From: CAXBNB01 sp040151475
GTDB taxonomy: Bacteria; Bacteroidota; Bacteroidia; Cytophagales; Cyclobacteriaceae
Direction: 5' to 3'
Assembly: GCF_040151475.1 (NCBI RefSeq)
Contig: NZ_JBDKWG010000146.1
Coordinates: forward strand, 62,001 to 126,000
DNA length: 64,000 bases
In this document: positions 18,963 to 27,667 of the stretch, piece by piece
Numbering within the stretch: position 1 is the stretch's first letter
Layout of the letters: every line of letters begins with the position of its first letter
Position numbers and translations under genes: made by a program
The notes under the pieces: generated by a model
What the model was told of the DNA's origin: nothing
Databases searched by the model: none
The model's input: only the letters and a program-made list of their open reading frames with translations

Positions 18963-19955
18963 CTAAGAAAGCCGCAGTGCGGATGATTCTTTAATAAACC
19001 GTTCTTTATCTATAGGAACTACACCCAGATATTCACAAACAAGCCCTCCTCCAAGGTTGGCAAGTTCAGCGATGAGATTGTCCGAAAGCCCCAAAGCTAA
19101 ACATAAGCCAGCAATACTTACCACTGTATCTCCTGCTCCCGATACATCTGCAATTTTACGCAGGTGAGCAGGAATAATATGGCTTTTAGACGACCCTTTG
19201 ATATATATTCCTTTTTCCGAGAGTGTAATCATCACATTTCTGTGGCCATACTTTTCCATAAAAGATTCTATGGTTTTGTCCAAAGAGACCTGAGAAGTTG
19301 GGTCAACTTCTGTTTTCAAACCATCATTAAGCTCTTTCAGGTTTGGTTTGAATAATGTTGAATTACTATAATGCTTAAAGTTTTTCTTTTTCGGGTCAAC
19401 TATGGTTGGTTTTCCCTGATCGTTAGCCAGTTTAATGGTTTCAGAAATTACCCTTTTGTTGAGCGTACCTTTGTCGTAATCTTCAAAAATTACCAGATCA
19501 ACCTCTTTCAACAAATTAGTAATATGGTCGATTAGAGTATTTTCTTCTATTGTATTTAATGAGTTGTCTGATTCTTCATCGATTCTTAGCATTTGCTGAG
19601 AGCCAGCCAACACCCGATGTTTAATCGTTGTAATTCTATTTCCGCTTTGTATAATCCCTTTTGATGAAATGTTTTGCTTTTGCAAAAGCTTAACAAACTT
19701 CTTTCCATCTTCATCATCACCAATCACCGAACAAAGTATAGGTTCAGCACCCAGTGCCTGTATGTTTAAGGCAACATTAGCTGCTCCGCCAAGTCTTTTT
19801 TCTTTTCTTTTGACCCGGACAACAGGCACAGGTGCTTCAGGAGATATTCTTTCTGCAGAGCCATAGATATATGCGTCGATCATCACATCACCAATGATCA
19901 ACACCTTTAATTTCTTAAAAGCTTCAAATACCTCCTCTATAGAATTATAAACCAT
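18963..19955 (-). CDS. PfkB-type sugar kinase, D-glycero-beta-D-manno-heptose-7-phosphate kinase-like
   Basis: A 330-residue ribokinase-fold enzyme. The N-terminal IGDVMIDAYIYGSAERISPE and GGAANVALNIQALGA segments are characteristic of the kinase half of HldE (RfaE domain I), and DVSGAGDTV near the C-terminus holds the catalytic aspartate. It would phosphorylate heptose-7-phosphate at O1 on the way to ADP-heptose for LPS core. The nucleotidyltransferase half of bifunctional HldE is absent, so that step must be encoded elsewhere. Its ATG overlaps the aspC stop (TAATG), suggesting translational coupling. Confidence 0.85.
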   Translation of the reverse strand: MVYNSIEEVFEAFKKLKVLIIGDVMIDAYIYGSAERISPEAPVPVVRVKRKEKRLGGAANVALNIQALGAEPILCSVIGDDEDGKKFVKLLQKQNISSKGIIQSGNRITTIKHRVLAGSQQMLRIDEESDNSLNTIEENTLIDHITNLLKEVDLVIFEDYDKGTLNKRVISETIKLANDQGKPTIVDPKKKNFKHYSNSTLFKPNLKELNDGLKTEVDPTSQVSLDKTIESFMEKYGHRNVMITLSEKGIYIKGSSKSHIIPAHLRKIADVSGAGDTVVSIAGLCLALGLSDNLIAELANLGGGLVCEYLGVVPIDKERFIKESSALRLS

Positions 19956-21151
19956 TAATTAAATGCTGAAAGCGCATCAGTAATCCTGGTGATTGCTTCT
20001 CTCAAATTTTCTTCCGAGGCTGCATAGGACAACCTGATACAATTTGGATCTCCAAATGCATCTCCCGTTACCAGGGATACATGGGCTTTATCCAGCAAAT
20101 ACAAGCAAAGATCTGATGCATCGTTGATGGTTGTTTCGCCATTTGACTTTCCAAAATAAGAACTTACATCAGGGAAGAAATAAAATGCTCCTTCAGGCAT
20201 ATTGGTTTTAAATCCAGGTACTTTATTGAGCAGGTCATATACCAAATCCCTACGCCTTTTATACTCTTTGGTCATTTCTACAGTAGGCCCAAGGTCTGTG
20301 GTCAGAGCTGTCAATGTTGCACGTTGAGCAATAGAGCAGTTAGCTGAAGTCAACTGACCCTGAATTTTGTTACAAGCCTTAGCCACCCATGTTGGTGCTC
20401 CTATATATCCAACTCTCCAGCCTGTCATCGCAAATCCTTTTGCCATTCCGTTGATGGTAATGGTACGGTCTATCATGCCAGGTATTGCACCAATACTTGC
20501 GTGTGCTCCCGAGTAATTGATGTGTTCATAAATCTCATCCGACATTACCATAAGTCCTTCATGCGCCAATACTACCTCAGCTATTTTTTCCAATTCTTCT
20601 TTAGTAAAAACTGATCCCGTTGGGTTACATGGTGAAGAGAAAATTATGGCTTTAGTTTTAGGCGTAATCGCTTCTTTCAACTGCTCGGCGGTAGCTTTAA
20701 AATCATCCTCAATTGATCCTTTAATCAATACTGGTATTCCTTCTGCCAACTCTATTGCAGCTGTATAACTCACCCAATATGGTGAAAATACAATGACCTC
20801 ATCTCCCGGGTTAATCAGAGAAAGCATCACATTTATAATAGACTGCTTGGCTCCATTGGACACCACAATCTGATCCGGAGTATAGTCCAGGTTGTTTTCT
20901 TTTTTAAACTTATCACATATCGCTTTTCTCAAATCCAAATATCCATTTACAGGAGGGTAAGCGAAATATTTGTTTTCATCAATTGCTGCCTTTGCACCTT
21001 CCTGAATATGTTTTGGTGTTTTGAAGTCAGGTTCGCCTAAGCTCAAGCTTATAACATCAATACCATTTTCTTTGAATTCTCTTGCTTTTGCAGCCATTGC
21101 CAGAGTTGCTGACTCTGACATGTTCTTAATCCTGTCTGATAAGTTTTCCAT
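19955..21151 (-). CDS. aspC: Aspartate aminotransferase, class I, PLP-dependent
   Basis: A 398-residue aminotransferase converting aspartate and 2-oxoglutarate to oxaloacetate and glutamate. SLSLGEPDF is near the N-terminus, SPCNPTG at 173-179, SDEIYEH at 204-210 and the PLP lysine is K238 in NGMAKGFAMTGWR. Of the family subgroups it looks like the Ib type. The frame stays open upstream, but the ATG ending at 21151 gives the standard start (MENLSDRIKNMSES). A related substrate preference cannot be excluded. Confidence 0.9.
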   Translation of the reverse strand: MENLSDRIKNMSESATLAMAAKAREFKENGIDVISLSLGEPDFKTPKHIQEGAKAAIDENKYFAYPPVNGYLDLRKAICDKFKKENNLDYTPDQIVVSNGAKQSIINVMLSLINPGDEVIVFSPYWVSYTAAIELAEGIPVLIKGSIEDDFKATAEQLKEAITPKTKAIIFSSPCNPTGSVFTKEELEKIAEVVLAHEGLMVMSDEIYEHINYSGAHASIGAIPGMIDRTITINGMAKGFAMTGWRVGYIGAPTWVAKACNKIQGQLTSANCSIAQRATLTALTTDLGPTVEMTKEYKRRRDLVYDLLNKVPGFKTNMPEGAFYFFPDVSSYFGKSNGETTINDASDLCLYLLDKAHVSLVTGDAFGDPNCIRLSYAASEENLREAITRITDALSAFN

Positions 21152-21171
21152 GTAAATATAGTTTTGAGCCG

Positions 21172-21179
21172 CAAAATTA
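21172..21179 (-). promoter_or_regulatory. Putative -7 promoter element of aspC-kinase operon
   Basis: Minus-strand TAATTTTG matches TAnnTTTG and lies 21 bp before the chosen aspC ATG, supporting that start. No clear -33 box. Confidence 0.4.
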
Positions 21180-21304
21180 AGAACTTCGCTCAATTTGTCT
21201 AAATTATTTAAAAATTAATACTTTGACTGAATCCAACTGATTACATCAATACATTGTCTTAGTATATGTTAAATTTATAATAGAAGGATAAATACTTTGA
21301 ACTT

Positions 21305-22369
21305 ATGAAAAACTACAAAATCACTATTGTTACCTTGATCCTGTTGATGCAACCTCTTTTTGTTTTTTCTCAAAAAAGTGAAAACTTCTCATGGATGGGA
21401 TATTTGGACGCCTATTTCGCATATGACTTTAATAAGCCTGTAAGTCATGATCGGCAATATTCTAATATGGCAGCCAGACACAATGAATTCAATATCAATC
21501 AGGCTTATTTTTTAGGGTCTTTTGAAAATGAAAAAATCAGAAGTGAAATAGGATTGCAAATCGGCACTTATGCTGATTTTAACTATGCCGCCGAGCCCTC
21601 TGATCTTTACAGATTGATATATAAAGCTTATGCAGGAGTTAAACTTTCTGAAGGAATATGGTTGGATGTAGGTGTTTTCCCCGGACATACCGGATATGAA
21701 TCGGTAGAATCTCTGAGCAATGAAATATATACCAGAGCATTATCTACAGAATACACTCCTTACTACGAAACAGGAGCAAGGTTAACTGCTGAACTCTCCG
21801 AAAAAATTACCTTAACAGGAGTGGTATTGAACGGCTGGCAAAACATTGGTGAAACCAATAAATCAAAAGCATTTGGAATGAACATCAACTTCAAACCCCG
21901 TAATGATATTGAATTAAACTATGGCAACTATTTTGGAGATGAGGGGACAAGGTTTACGAGTTCGAAATACAGGGTTTACAATCATTTTTATTTCAGGCAT
22001 CAAACAACCGACAAGTTTCATTACATGACAGGTTTTGACTATGGTACGCAAGAGCCTATTTCTTCCAACCAAACAGAATCCTTTTATTTTCTTACTTTCA
22101 TAGCACAACATCGGGTGTCAGAAAAATTCAGCATTGCATTCCGTTTTGAGCAAGTCGATGACAGCCATCAAATACTAATCCCAACCAATGCAGCCAGTGG
22201 CTTCAACGGTCAGGTATATGCCATCAATTTTAACTACCACGTTTCCGAAAATGCGATGTTTAGAATAGAAGGAAAATATTACGACACCAAAGACATAATA
22301 TTTACCGAAGGCCCGGAAAACAAATCAAGTAACGAGCTGATTGTTGGAGCTCTTGCGGTAAGGTTTTAG
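21305..22369 (+). CDS. Outer-membrane beta-barrel protein (putative porin, BBP2-like)
   Basis: A 354-residue exported protein with signal peptide MKNYKITIVTLILLMQPLF ending near VFSQ. The remainder alternates polar and aromatic residues and ends in VGALAVRF, with a C-terminal phenylalanine as in outer-membrane barrels. The opening SWMGYLDAYFAYDF and HNEFNINQAYF resemble the OmpL-like beta-barrel porin-2 family common in Bacteroidota. Substrate unknown. A hairpin-rich repeat begins 4 bp after the stop codon. Confidence 0.75.
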   Translation: MKNYKITIVTLILLMQPLFVFSQKSENFSWMGYLDAYFAYDFNKPVSHDRQYSNMAARHNEFNINQAYFLGSFENEKIRSEIGLQIGTYADFNYAAEPSDLYRLIYKAYAGVKLSEGIWLDVGVFPGHTGYESVESLSNEIYTRALSTEYTPYYETGARLTAELSEKITLTGVVLNGWQNIGETNKSKAFGMNINFKPRNDIELNYGNYFGDEGTRFTSSKYRVYNHFYFRHQTTDKFHYMTGFDYGTQEPISSNQTESFYFLTFIAQHRVSEKFSIAFRFEQVDDSHQILIPTNAASGFNGQVYAINFNYHVSENAMFRIEGKYYDTKDIIFTEGPENKSSNELIVGALAVRF

Positions 22370-22372
22370 GAT

Positions 22373-22503
22373 CAAAGCAAACGCATTTAAAAACAAATCC
22401 TCCTTACCGCACCAGTTGCGGTATATTTTAAAGTCACCGTTTACCCTAAGAGACCCCTGAACTAGTCCGGGGATAACAGGAATTTTTAAATGCGTTTACT
22501 TTG
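22373..22503 (+). repeat. MITE-like hairpin repeat, copy 1
   Basis: A 131-bp element with 21-bp terminal inverted repeats (CAAAGCAAACGCATTTAAAAA, one mismatch) and two internal hairpins: TACCGC-ACCAGTT-GCGGTA at 22405-22423 and CCCC...GGGG at 22454-22472. GGTTTTA occurs just outside both ends and could be a target-site duplication. Copy 2, in inverted orientation, is at 23148-23276. There is no coding capacity. Confidence 0.85.
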
Positions 22504-22573
22504 GTTTTAAGGCTGAAGGTACTTTCAATTAACTTTTTCATTGTTAAATTACACTTTCAAAAAAATATCTATT

Positions 22574-23074
22574 ATGGCAACTATAACACTAAAAGGAAAT
22601 ACTATACACACCATTGGTGACTTACCTTCTGTAGGATCAAAAGCACCAGGGTTTGAATTGATAAAATCTGATCTGTCAAAATCCTCTTTGAATGATTACG
22701 CCGGATCAAAAGTTATACTCAATATTTTTCCAAGTATAGATACAGGGACATGCGCTACTTCTGTTCGCAAATTCAATCAGGAAGCATCTTCTTTGGACAA
22801 TGTAAAGGTACTCTGCATCTCCAGAGATTTGCCATTTGCACACGGACGTTTTTGTGGTGCGGAAGGAATCGAAAATGTAATTACCTTGTCTGATTTTGTG
22901 GATGGTTCATTCGGAAAATCATACAACTTGCTGTTTGCAGATGGTCCTTTAGCAGGGCTGGATTCCAGAGCGGTGATCGTATTGGATGAAAATCAAAACA
23001 TAATCTATACGGAACAAGTAGCAGAAACTACAGAAGAACCTAACTATGAAGCAGCCCTTGCTTCATTGAAATAA
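22574..23074 (+). CDS. tpx: Thiol peroxidase
   Basis: A 166-residue peroxiredoxin of the Tpx family, which reduces peroxides using thioredoxin. It opens MATITLKGNTIHTIGDLP, has the peroxidatic cysteine in SIDTGTCATSVRKFN, and a second cysteine in HGRFCGAEGIENV, as in atypical 2-Cys Tpx. The open frame begins at a TTG 33 bp earlier; the ATG at 22574 fits the family. It stands between two inverted copies of a hairpin repeat and ends with its own terminator. Confidence 0.95.
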   Translation: MATITLKGNTIHTIGDLPSVGSKAPGFELIKSDLSKSSLNDYAGSKVILNIFPSIDTGTCATSVRKFNQEASSLDNVKVLCISRDLPFAHGRFCGAEGIENVITLSDFVDGSFGKSYNLLFADGPLAGLDSRAVIVLDENQNIIYTEQVAETTEEPNYEAALASLK

Positions 23075-23080
23075 TATTTG

Positions 23081-23120
23081 AAAACACTTTGCTGGTACTA
23101 GCTATCAGCAAAGTGTTTTT
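23081..23120 (+). terminator. Rho-independent terminator of tpx
   Basis: Stem AAACACTTTGCTG/CAGCAAAGTGTTT (13 bp) with an 11-base loop and a T-tail, 6 bp after the tpx stop. Confidence 0.85.
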
Positions 23121-23147
23121 CACTCTCCTAATTATCCTTTCTATTAT

Positions 23148-23276
23148 CAGGGCAAACGCATTTAAAAATTCTACTCTCCCCAGACTGGTTCTGGGGTCTG
23201 TTAGAGTTGCCTGTAATTTCAAGGGATACCGTAACTGGTACGGTAAGGAGGATTTATTTTTAAATGCATTGCCCTG
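23148..23276 (-). repeat. MITE-like hairpin repeat, copy 2 (inverted)
   Basis: The reverse complement of this 129-bp stretch aligns along its whole length with copy 1. Ends are CAGGGCAAACGCATTTAAAAA-type inverted repeats. Internal hairpins are CCCCAGA-CTGGT-TCTGGGG at 23178-23196 and TACCGT-AACTGGT-ACGGTA at 23227-23245. The closing pair of the second hairpin is T-A here and C-G in copy 1, a compensatory change. CTATTAT lies close outside both ends. Confidence 0.85.
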
Positions 23277-23355
23277 TATCTATTATTAGTTAATTTGTTT
23301 GTAATCAGATTTTGCCCTATTTTGTACGGTTTTAGTAGAGCTATACACTATACAA

Positions 23356-24708
23356 ATGACTGAAAATAACCCTTATGTATTGAATTCCGATTCAATACAA
23401 GAACCTCCTGTTTCATTAATTGACAAACTCAAATACCTCGGACCCGGTTTTATCCTTTCTGCTTCTATTGTTGGATCCGGTGAACTAATTGCCACAACGA
23501 GCCTGGGTGCCAAAGCTGGTTTCGTTACTTTTTGGGTGATTATAGTAAGCTGTCTGGTGAAAGTAGCCATTCAGGTCGAGTTTGGAAAATATGCCATCTA
23601 TTCAGGTGAGACGACAATGAAAGCATTCAACCGATTGCCCGGCTTTAAAATAGGGAAAGCTCACTGGACAATCTGGACATGGCTGGGCTTGATGATCATC
23701 AAGTTTTTACAAATGGGTGGTATTGTTGGAGGAGCAGCACTTATTTTGAATATAGCCTTTCCTGATGTCTCTGTAATAGTATGGAGTTTTCTTTCTGCTA
23801 TCTCCGTTTCTTTATTGATCTACAAAGGATATTATAAATTCATAGAGCAAATTTCGGTAGTGTTGATTGCAGCATTTACAATATTAACACTTGTATCAGT
23901 TGGTTTTGTACAGTACACGCCTTATGCTATTTCTTTGGATGAGTTTTTGAGTGGGCTAACGTTTAGTTTGCCTAAAGAAATGGTAATCGTTGCTTTTGGA
24001 GCATTTGGCATCACTGGGATCGGGGGAGACGAAATAATGTCTTACAACTACTGGCTTATCGAAAAAGGATATGCTGCCTACACAGGACCCCGAGAGGAAA
24101 CCGAAAACTGGCGAAACAGAGCAAAAGGCTGGATAAAAATAATGTATCTGGATGCAGTAGTTTCAATGATTATTTACACCCTATCCACTGCTGCCTTTTA
24201 CCTGCTGGGAGCTACGATCCTCAACCGGCAAGGATTACTTCCTGAAGGGATGGAATTGATAAAAACCCTTACCAGCCTTTATACTGAAAGCCTTGGCCCC
24301 TGGGCAAATATCATTTTTCTAATCGCAGCATTTATCGTTTTATATTCTACGCTGTTTGGTGCTTTGGCTATTTGGACAAGGCTTTTTCCTGATGCCTTCA
24401 GTCAAATTGGTTGGATAGATTTTACAAATACAAAACAACGCAAAAAAATCATTGCCATACTCGCCTGGTCATTTCCCTTTATCTGGGCTTCTCTGTTTTT
24501 ACTTATGAAAGCTCCGGCCTTGATGGTACTCATTGGCGGGCTTACAACCTCAGTAATTTTGCTTATTGTCGTATATGCTTCGCTTTATTTCAGGTATAAA
24601 TTTTTACCCGACTTTTTAAAACCAGGTCTTGCATACGACATGCTGTTTTGGACAAGTGTACTGTCAATACTTATTGTAGGAGCATACGGCATTTATCAGA
24701 TCATTTGA
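23356..24708 (+). CDS. Nramp-like membrane transporter with non-canonical ion-binding motifs
   Basis: A 450-residue protein with about 11 hydrophobic helices and the overall pattern of Nramp (LeuT fold). TM1 reads GPGFILSASIVGSGELIATT, so the canonical DPGN metal motif is replaced by GSGE (40-43). In TM6 the canonical MPH is replaced by GGDE (223-226) within GITGIGGDEIMSYNYW. Canonical Nramp proteins bind Mn/Fe through exactly these residues, so the substrate probably differs. Annotating it as a manganese transporter would be unsafe. It is monocistronic and convergent with accD. Confidence 0.75.
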   Translation: MTENNPYVLNSDSIQEPPVSLIDKLKYLGPGFILSASIVGSGELIATTSLGAKAGFVTFWVIIVSCLVKVAIQVEFGKYAIYSGETTMKAFNRLPGFKIGKAHWTIWTWLGLMIIKFLQMGGIVGGAALILNIAFPDVSVIVWSFLSAISVSLLIYKGYYKFIEQISVVLIAAFTILTLVSVGFVQYTPYAISLDEFLSGLTFSLPKEMVIVAFGAFGITGIGGDEIMSYNYWLIEKGYAAYTGPREETENWRNRAKGWIKIMYLDAVVSMIIYTLSTAAFYLLGATILNRQGLLPEGMELIKTLTSLYTESLGPWANIIFLIAAFIVLYSTLFGALAIWTRLFPDAFSQIGWIDFTNTKQRKKIIAILAWSFPFIWASLFLLMKAPALMVLIGGLTTSVILLIVVYASLYFRYKFLPDFLKPGLAYDMLFWTSVLSILIVGAYGIYQII

Positions 24709-24739
24709 TAGAAAATTCAATCAAATGAAGCTGCAAAAT

Positions 24740-25585
24740 TTAGTCTTTCGCCAGAATTTTCAATAGAGTTGTCAACTTGGTTTTCAGGTTTCTTCTATCT
24801 ACAATGAAATCCAAAAAGCCATGCTCCAATACAAACTCTGAGCTTTGAAATCCTTTTGGAAGGTCTTTGCCGATCGTTTCCCTGATTACCCTGGGGCCTG
24901 CAAAACCTATCAATGCTCCCGGTTCGGCAATATTGAAATCACCTAACATGGCATAAGATGCGGTGACTCCTCCCGTTGTAGGGTCAGTCAATAGTGAGAT
25001 ATAAGGAATTTTTGCTTCTGAAAGCAATGCCAGTTTCGCCGATGTTTTAGCCATTTGCATGAGTGAAAAACCAGCTTCCATCATTCTGGCTCCTCCGGAT
25101 TTGGAGATCATCAAAAATGGAATATTATTTTTCAAAGAGTAATCAATAGCTCTGGCGATTTTTTCACCAACAACAGAACCCATAGAACCACCTATGAAAC
25201 CAAAATCCATACATGACACCACCAGGCTTCTTCCATTCATTTTGCCTACAGCACTTCTTACAGCATCTTTCAATCCGGATTTAGCCTGCGAGGCTACAAT
25301 TCTGTCTGGATACGCTTTGGTATCAACGAATTTCAATGGATCACCAGACGAAAGGTTGGCATCAAGCTCCTCAAACTTGTTGTTATCAAACAATATTTCG
25401 AAGTATTCTGCCGATCCGATTCTTACATGGTAGTCGTCCCCAGGGGAAACATAAGCATTACTTTTAAGCTCCCTCATGTGGACAATGTTTCCACTTGGTG
25501 TCTTATACCACAATCCGTCTGGTGCTTCTTTCTTCGATGATGTTGGCGTTTGAATGCCTTTGTCTTTTCGGTTAAACCAAGCCAT
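24740..25585 (-). CDS. accD: Acetyl-CoA carboxylase carboxyltransferase subunit beta
   Basis: A 281-residue carboxyltransferase subunit that makes malonyl-CoA with AccA in fatty acid synthesis. The crotonase-like core is clear: MDFGFIGGSMGSVVGEKI, SKSGGARMMEAGFSLMQMAK, DPTTGGVTASYAMLGD and EPGALIGFAGPRVI. The N-terminal zinc-ribbon of E. coli AccD, with four cysteines, is replaced by GLWYKTPSGNIVHMREL and NAYVSPGDDYHVRI, which contain none. The spacing of the ribbon is kept. A promoter with -33 and -7 elements lies just upstream. Confidence 0.93.
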   Translation of the reverse strand: MAWFNRKDKGIQTPTSSKKEAPDGLWYKTPSGNIVHMRELKSNAYVSPGDDYHVRIGSAEYFEILFDNNKFEELDANLSSGDPLKFVDTKAYPDRIVASQAKSGLKDAVRSAVGKMNGRSLVVSCMDFGFIGGSMGSVVGEKIARAIDYSLKNNIPFLMISKSGGARMMEAGFSLMQMAKTSAKLALLSEAKIPYISLLTDPTTGGVTASYAMLGDFNIAEPGALIGFAGPRVIRETIGKDLPKGFQSSEFVLEHGFLDFIVDRRNLKTKLTTLLKILAKD

Positions 25586-25610
25586 GTAATGATTTCTGTT
25601 TTAAGGGGAG

Positions 25611-25642
25611 CAAAGATATTGAGAAAATTACCTTTAATTCAA
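25611..25642 (-). promoter_or_regulatory. Promoter of accD (-33 TTG, -7 TATCTTTG)
   Basis: Minus strand: TTG at 25640-25642, a 21-bp spacer, then TATCTTTG at 25611-25618, an exact TAnnTTTG box. It ends 25 bp before the accD ATG. Confidence 0.6.
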
Positions 25643-25715
25643 GGATTAACATTTTTATGATTTGAAGTTCTGAATTAAACACCGTAATAATACGCTTTCT
25701 TATCTGTGTCTGAAT

Positions 25716-26933
25716 TTATTCTTTGCCATCTACATAATCTTGTAAATAAGCATATTCAGGTCTCAATTGACCATTTTCAGCAATAGTAGCCCTTTTGATA
25801 ATATCATCTTTATCCTCACCTACAAGGTTTGGCAGCACATTAGCTAACAACTCTTTTCCAAAATCTTCAGAAGCATTTCGTGGCAACTCACAAGGCAGAT
25901 TGTCCACAGCCATGACTGTTATGTTACCTTCATCAGACAATGGAGGTGCCACTTTATCCTGTGTTGGGTCAAAATCATAAATAGGATCCTCAATGGTTGC
26001 CGGGCGTTTCGTACTGGGAATAGATCCCTCAATATCACAGGTAATATCTGCAATTACTTTTATTTTGAAATCCCTGCCCAACATTTCTTCTCTGGTGAAT
26101 AACACCGGAGCGTTCGGATTCCAGAATGCTGCTGCAATTAATATGTCAGCACTTTGATAGAAGTCTTTGAAGTCAGATTCAAATGCTTCAGGGTTCGAGA
26201 AAAATTCTCCCCGATTAAATAATTTCCCGTCTCTGTGTTTGTTGTAATCACGATTGTTAAGTTGGGTATAAACCGGTTCGTCAAAATATTTTGAAATAAA
26301 CTCAGCCGGACTTACATTTCGAATACCTATGCCGTTCAGCACTTCCATAGCACCTTTGGCTACCCTACCTCCTCCGGTTACTACTATCTTAATTTTAGGA
26401 AGCTTTACTTTTTTATATTCAGTCTGTAAGTCTTCCAGATCAAAACATTCACTGGCCCGCCTGATATGAAAAAGGTTGTACCTTTTGCCATACGTCCAGA
26501 TACCATTGTATGCTCCTACTATTCCCGCATATCTTCCAAAAGCAATTATCCTTTGAGAATTGATATTGGTGAGGCATTCATAGTCTATAAGCCGGATATT
26601 GTTTTTGAGCACTGCCCTAAGCAATTCCCGGTTGTATTCTTGTTTTTTTATGGTATGAGAAAAAAAGAAATACGTCTTATCGGGAATGAGTTGTGCAATG
26701 GGTACTTCTTTCACTCCAAACAATACATCACATGAACTTACATCATCGGTAAGTTCTATTCCATGAGAACTATAGTTTTCATCTTCGAAACACCGGACAT
26801 TACTTTTCTGGCACACTACATTTACATCAGGAAAGGAGGATGCTATGCTATTTGCCTGAGCAGGAGTGATGGGTACTCTATGATCTACAGGTACTTTCCC
26901 TTCTTTTAGGATTCCTATTTTTATCTTTGGCAT
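25716..26933 (-). CDS. NAD(P)-dependent dehydrogenase, saccharopine/alanine dehydrogenase-like
   Basis: A 405-residue two-domain enzyme. The N-terminal half starts KIGILKEGKVPVDHRVPITP, the entry segment of the alanine dehydrogenase/PNT and lysine-forming saccharopine dehydrogenase families, with conserved Arg and Lys. The Rossmann segment is IKIVVTGGGRVAKGAMEVL around residue 185. The C-terminal part has VIADITCDIEGSIPSTKRP and VAVDNLP-like motifs. Such proteins are common in Bacteroidota, and the exact reaction (lysine degradation or synthesis, or alanine oxidation) cannot be read from the sequence. It is divergent from the next gene with only 21 bp between. Confidence 0.75.
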   Translation of the reverse strand: MPKIKIGILKEGKVPVDHRVPITPAQANSIASSFPDVNVVCQKSNVRCFEDENYSSHGIELTDDVSSCDVLFGVKEVPIAQLIPDKTYFFFSHTIKKQEYNRELLRAVLKNNIRLIDYECLTNINSQRIIAFGRYAGIVGAYNGIWTYGKRYNLFHIRRASECFDLEDLQTEYKKVKLPKIKIVVTGGGRVAKGAMEVLNGIGIRNVSPAEFISKYFDEPVYTQLNNRDYNKHRDGKLFNRGEFFSNPEAFESDFKDFYQSADILIAAAFWNPNAPVLFTREEMLGRDFKIKVIADITCDIEGSIPSTKRPATIEDPIYDFDPTQDKVAPPLSDEGNITVMAVDNLPCELPRNASEDFGKELLANVLPNLVGEDKDDIIKRATIAENGQLRPEYAYLQDYVDGKE

Positions 26934-26954
26934 GAAATTATTACAGACTAAAAT

Positions 26955-27566
26955 ATGTATGCAAATATAATAGTAACGGTGCTACTCTGGACAATCTATT
27001 TTTTCCTACATAGCTTTCTTGCTGCCAGCAAGGTGAAAAAATTTGTTTGTCAAAATAATCCTTTGATAGCAGACTATTACCGAATAATGTATAGCATAGT
27101 ATCCATTCTGGGTTTGATCCCAATTTTCTATTTCCTTGCTGTTACCCGATCTGCGTTTTTGGTCAAACAGACAGAAGTGTTGAAATATGTTTCCATGGCA
27201 TTAAGTACCTGGGGTGTTATTGTGATCAAGCAATCATTCAAAGGTTACTCTATCCAAGAATTTCTGGGTATAAAAAATCAAAAAGAACAACTTTTGATAA
27301 AATCAGGATTACTTAAATACGTTCGTCATCCATTATATTCCGGTACCATTCTGCTATGTTTGGGATTTTGGCTCTTCATTCCAAACACATTGAATCTGGT
27401 AAGTATTATTTCTATTTTTATCTACCTCTTTATTGGAATCAGACTGGAAGAAATAAAATTGGTGAAAGAGTTTGGTGAAGAATATATTGCATACAGGCAA
27501 GAAGTTCCATCAATTCTTCCGGATGTTAAGCGCATTTGGGATGCAAGCCAACACTCAAATTCTTAA
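26955..27566 (+). CDS. Isoprenylcysteine methyltransferase/PEMT-like membrane protein
   Basis: A 203-residue membrane protein with about five hydrophobic helices. Near the C-terminus GLLKYVRHPLYSGTI and the later RLEEIKLVKEFGEEYIAY form the SAM-binding signature of the ICMT/phosphatidylethanolamine methyltransferase group (RHPxYxG ... EE..L...FG..Y..Y). Relatives include NnrU and the methanethiol methyltransferase MddA; substrate here is unknown. The start is the ATG at 26955, 21 bp from a divergent gene. Confidence 0.75.
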   Translation: MYANIIVTVLLWTIYFFLHSFLAASKVKKFVCQNNPLIADYYRIMYSIVSILGLIPIFYFLAVTRSAFLVKQTEVLKYVSMALSTWGVIVIKQSFKGYSIQEFLGIKNQKEQLLIKSGLLKYVRHPLYSGTILLCLGFWLFIPNTLNLVSIISIFIYLFIGIRLEEIKLVKEFGEEYIAYRQEVPSILPDVKRIWDASQHSNS

Positions 27567-27667
27567 GTCTGCCAACAAAATATGTCACCTCGTGGATTTA
27601 CAATTTAAGTCTCGGTTTTAATGCAATAACCTTGTGTTGTATTTAAAATAAATAAACTATTTTCAAA

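Noticed and set aside
23089..23289. 66-residue frame after tpx
   Set aside because: It is made of the tpx terminator and repeat copy 2, not a gene.
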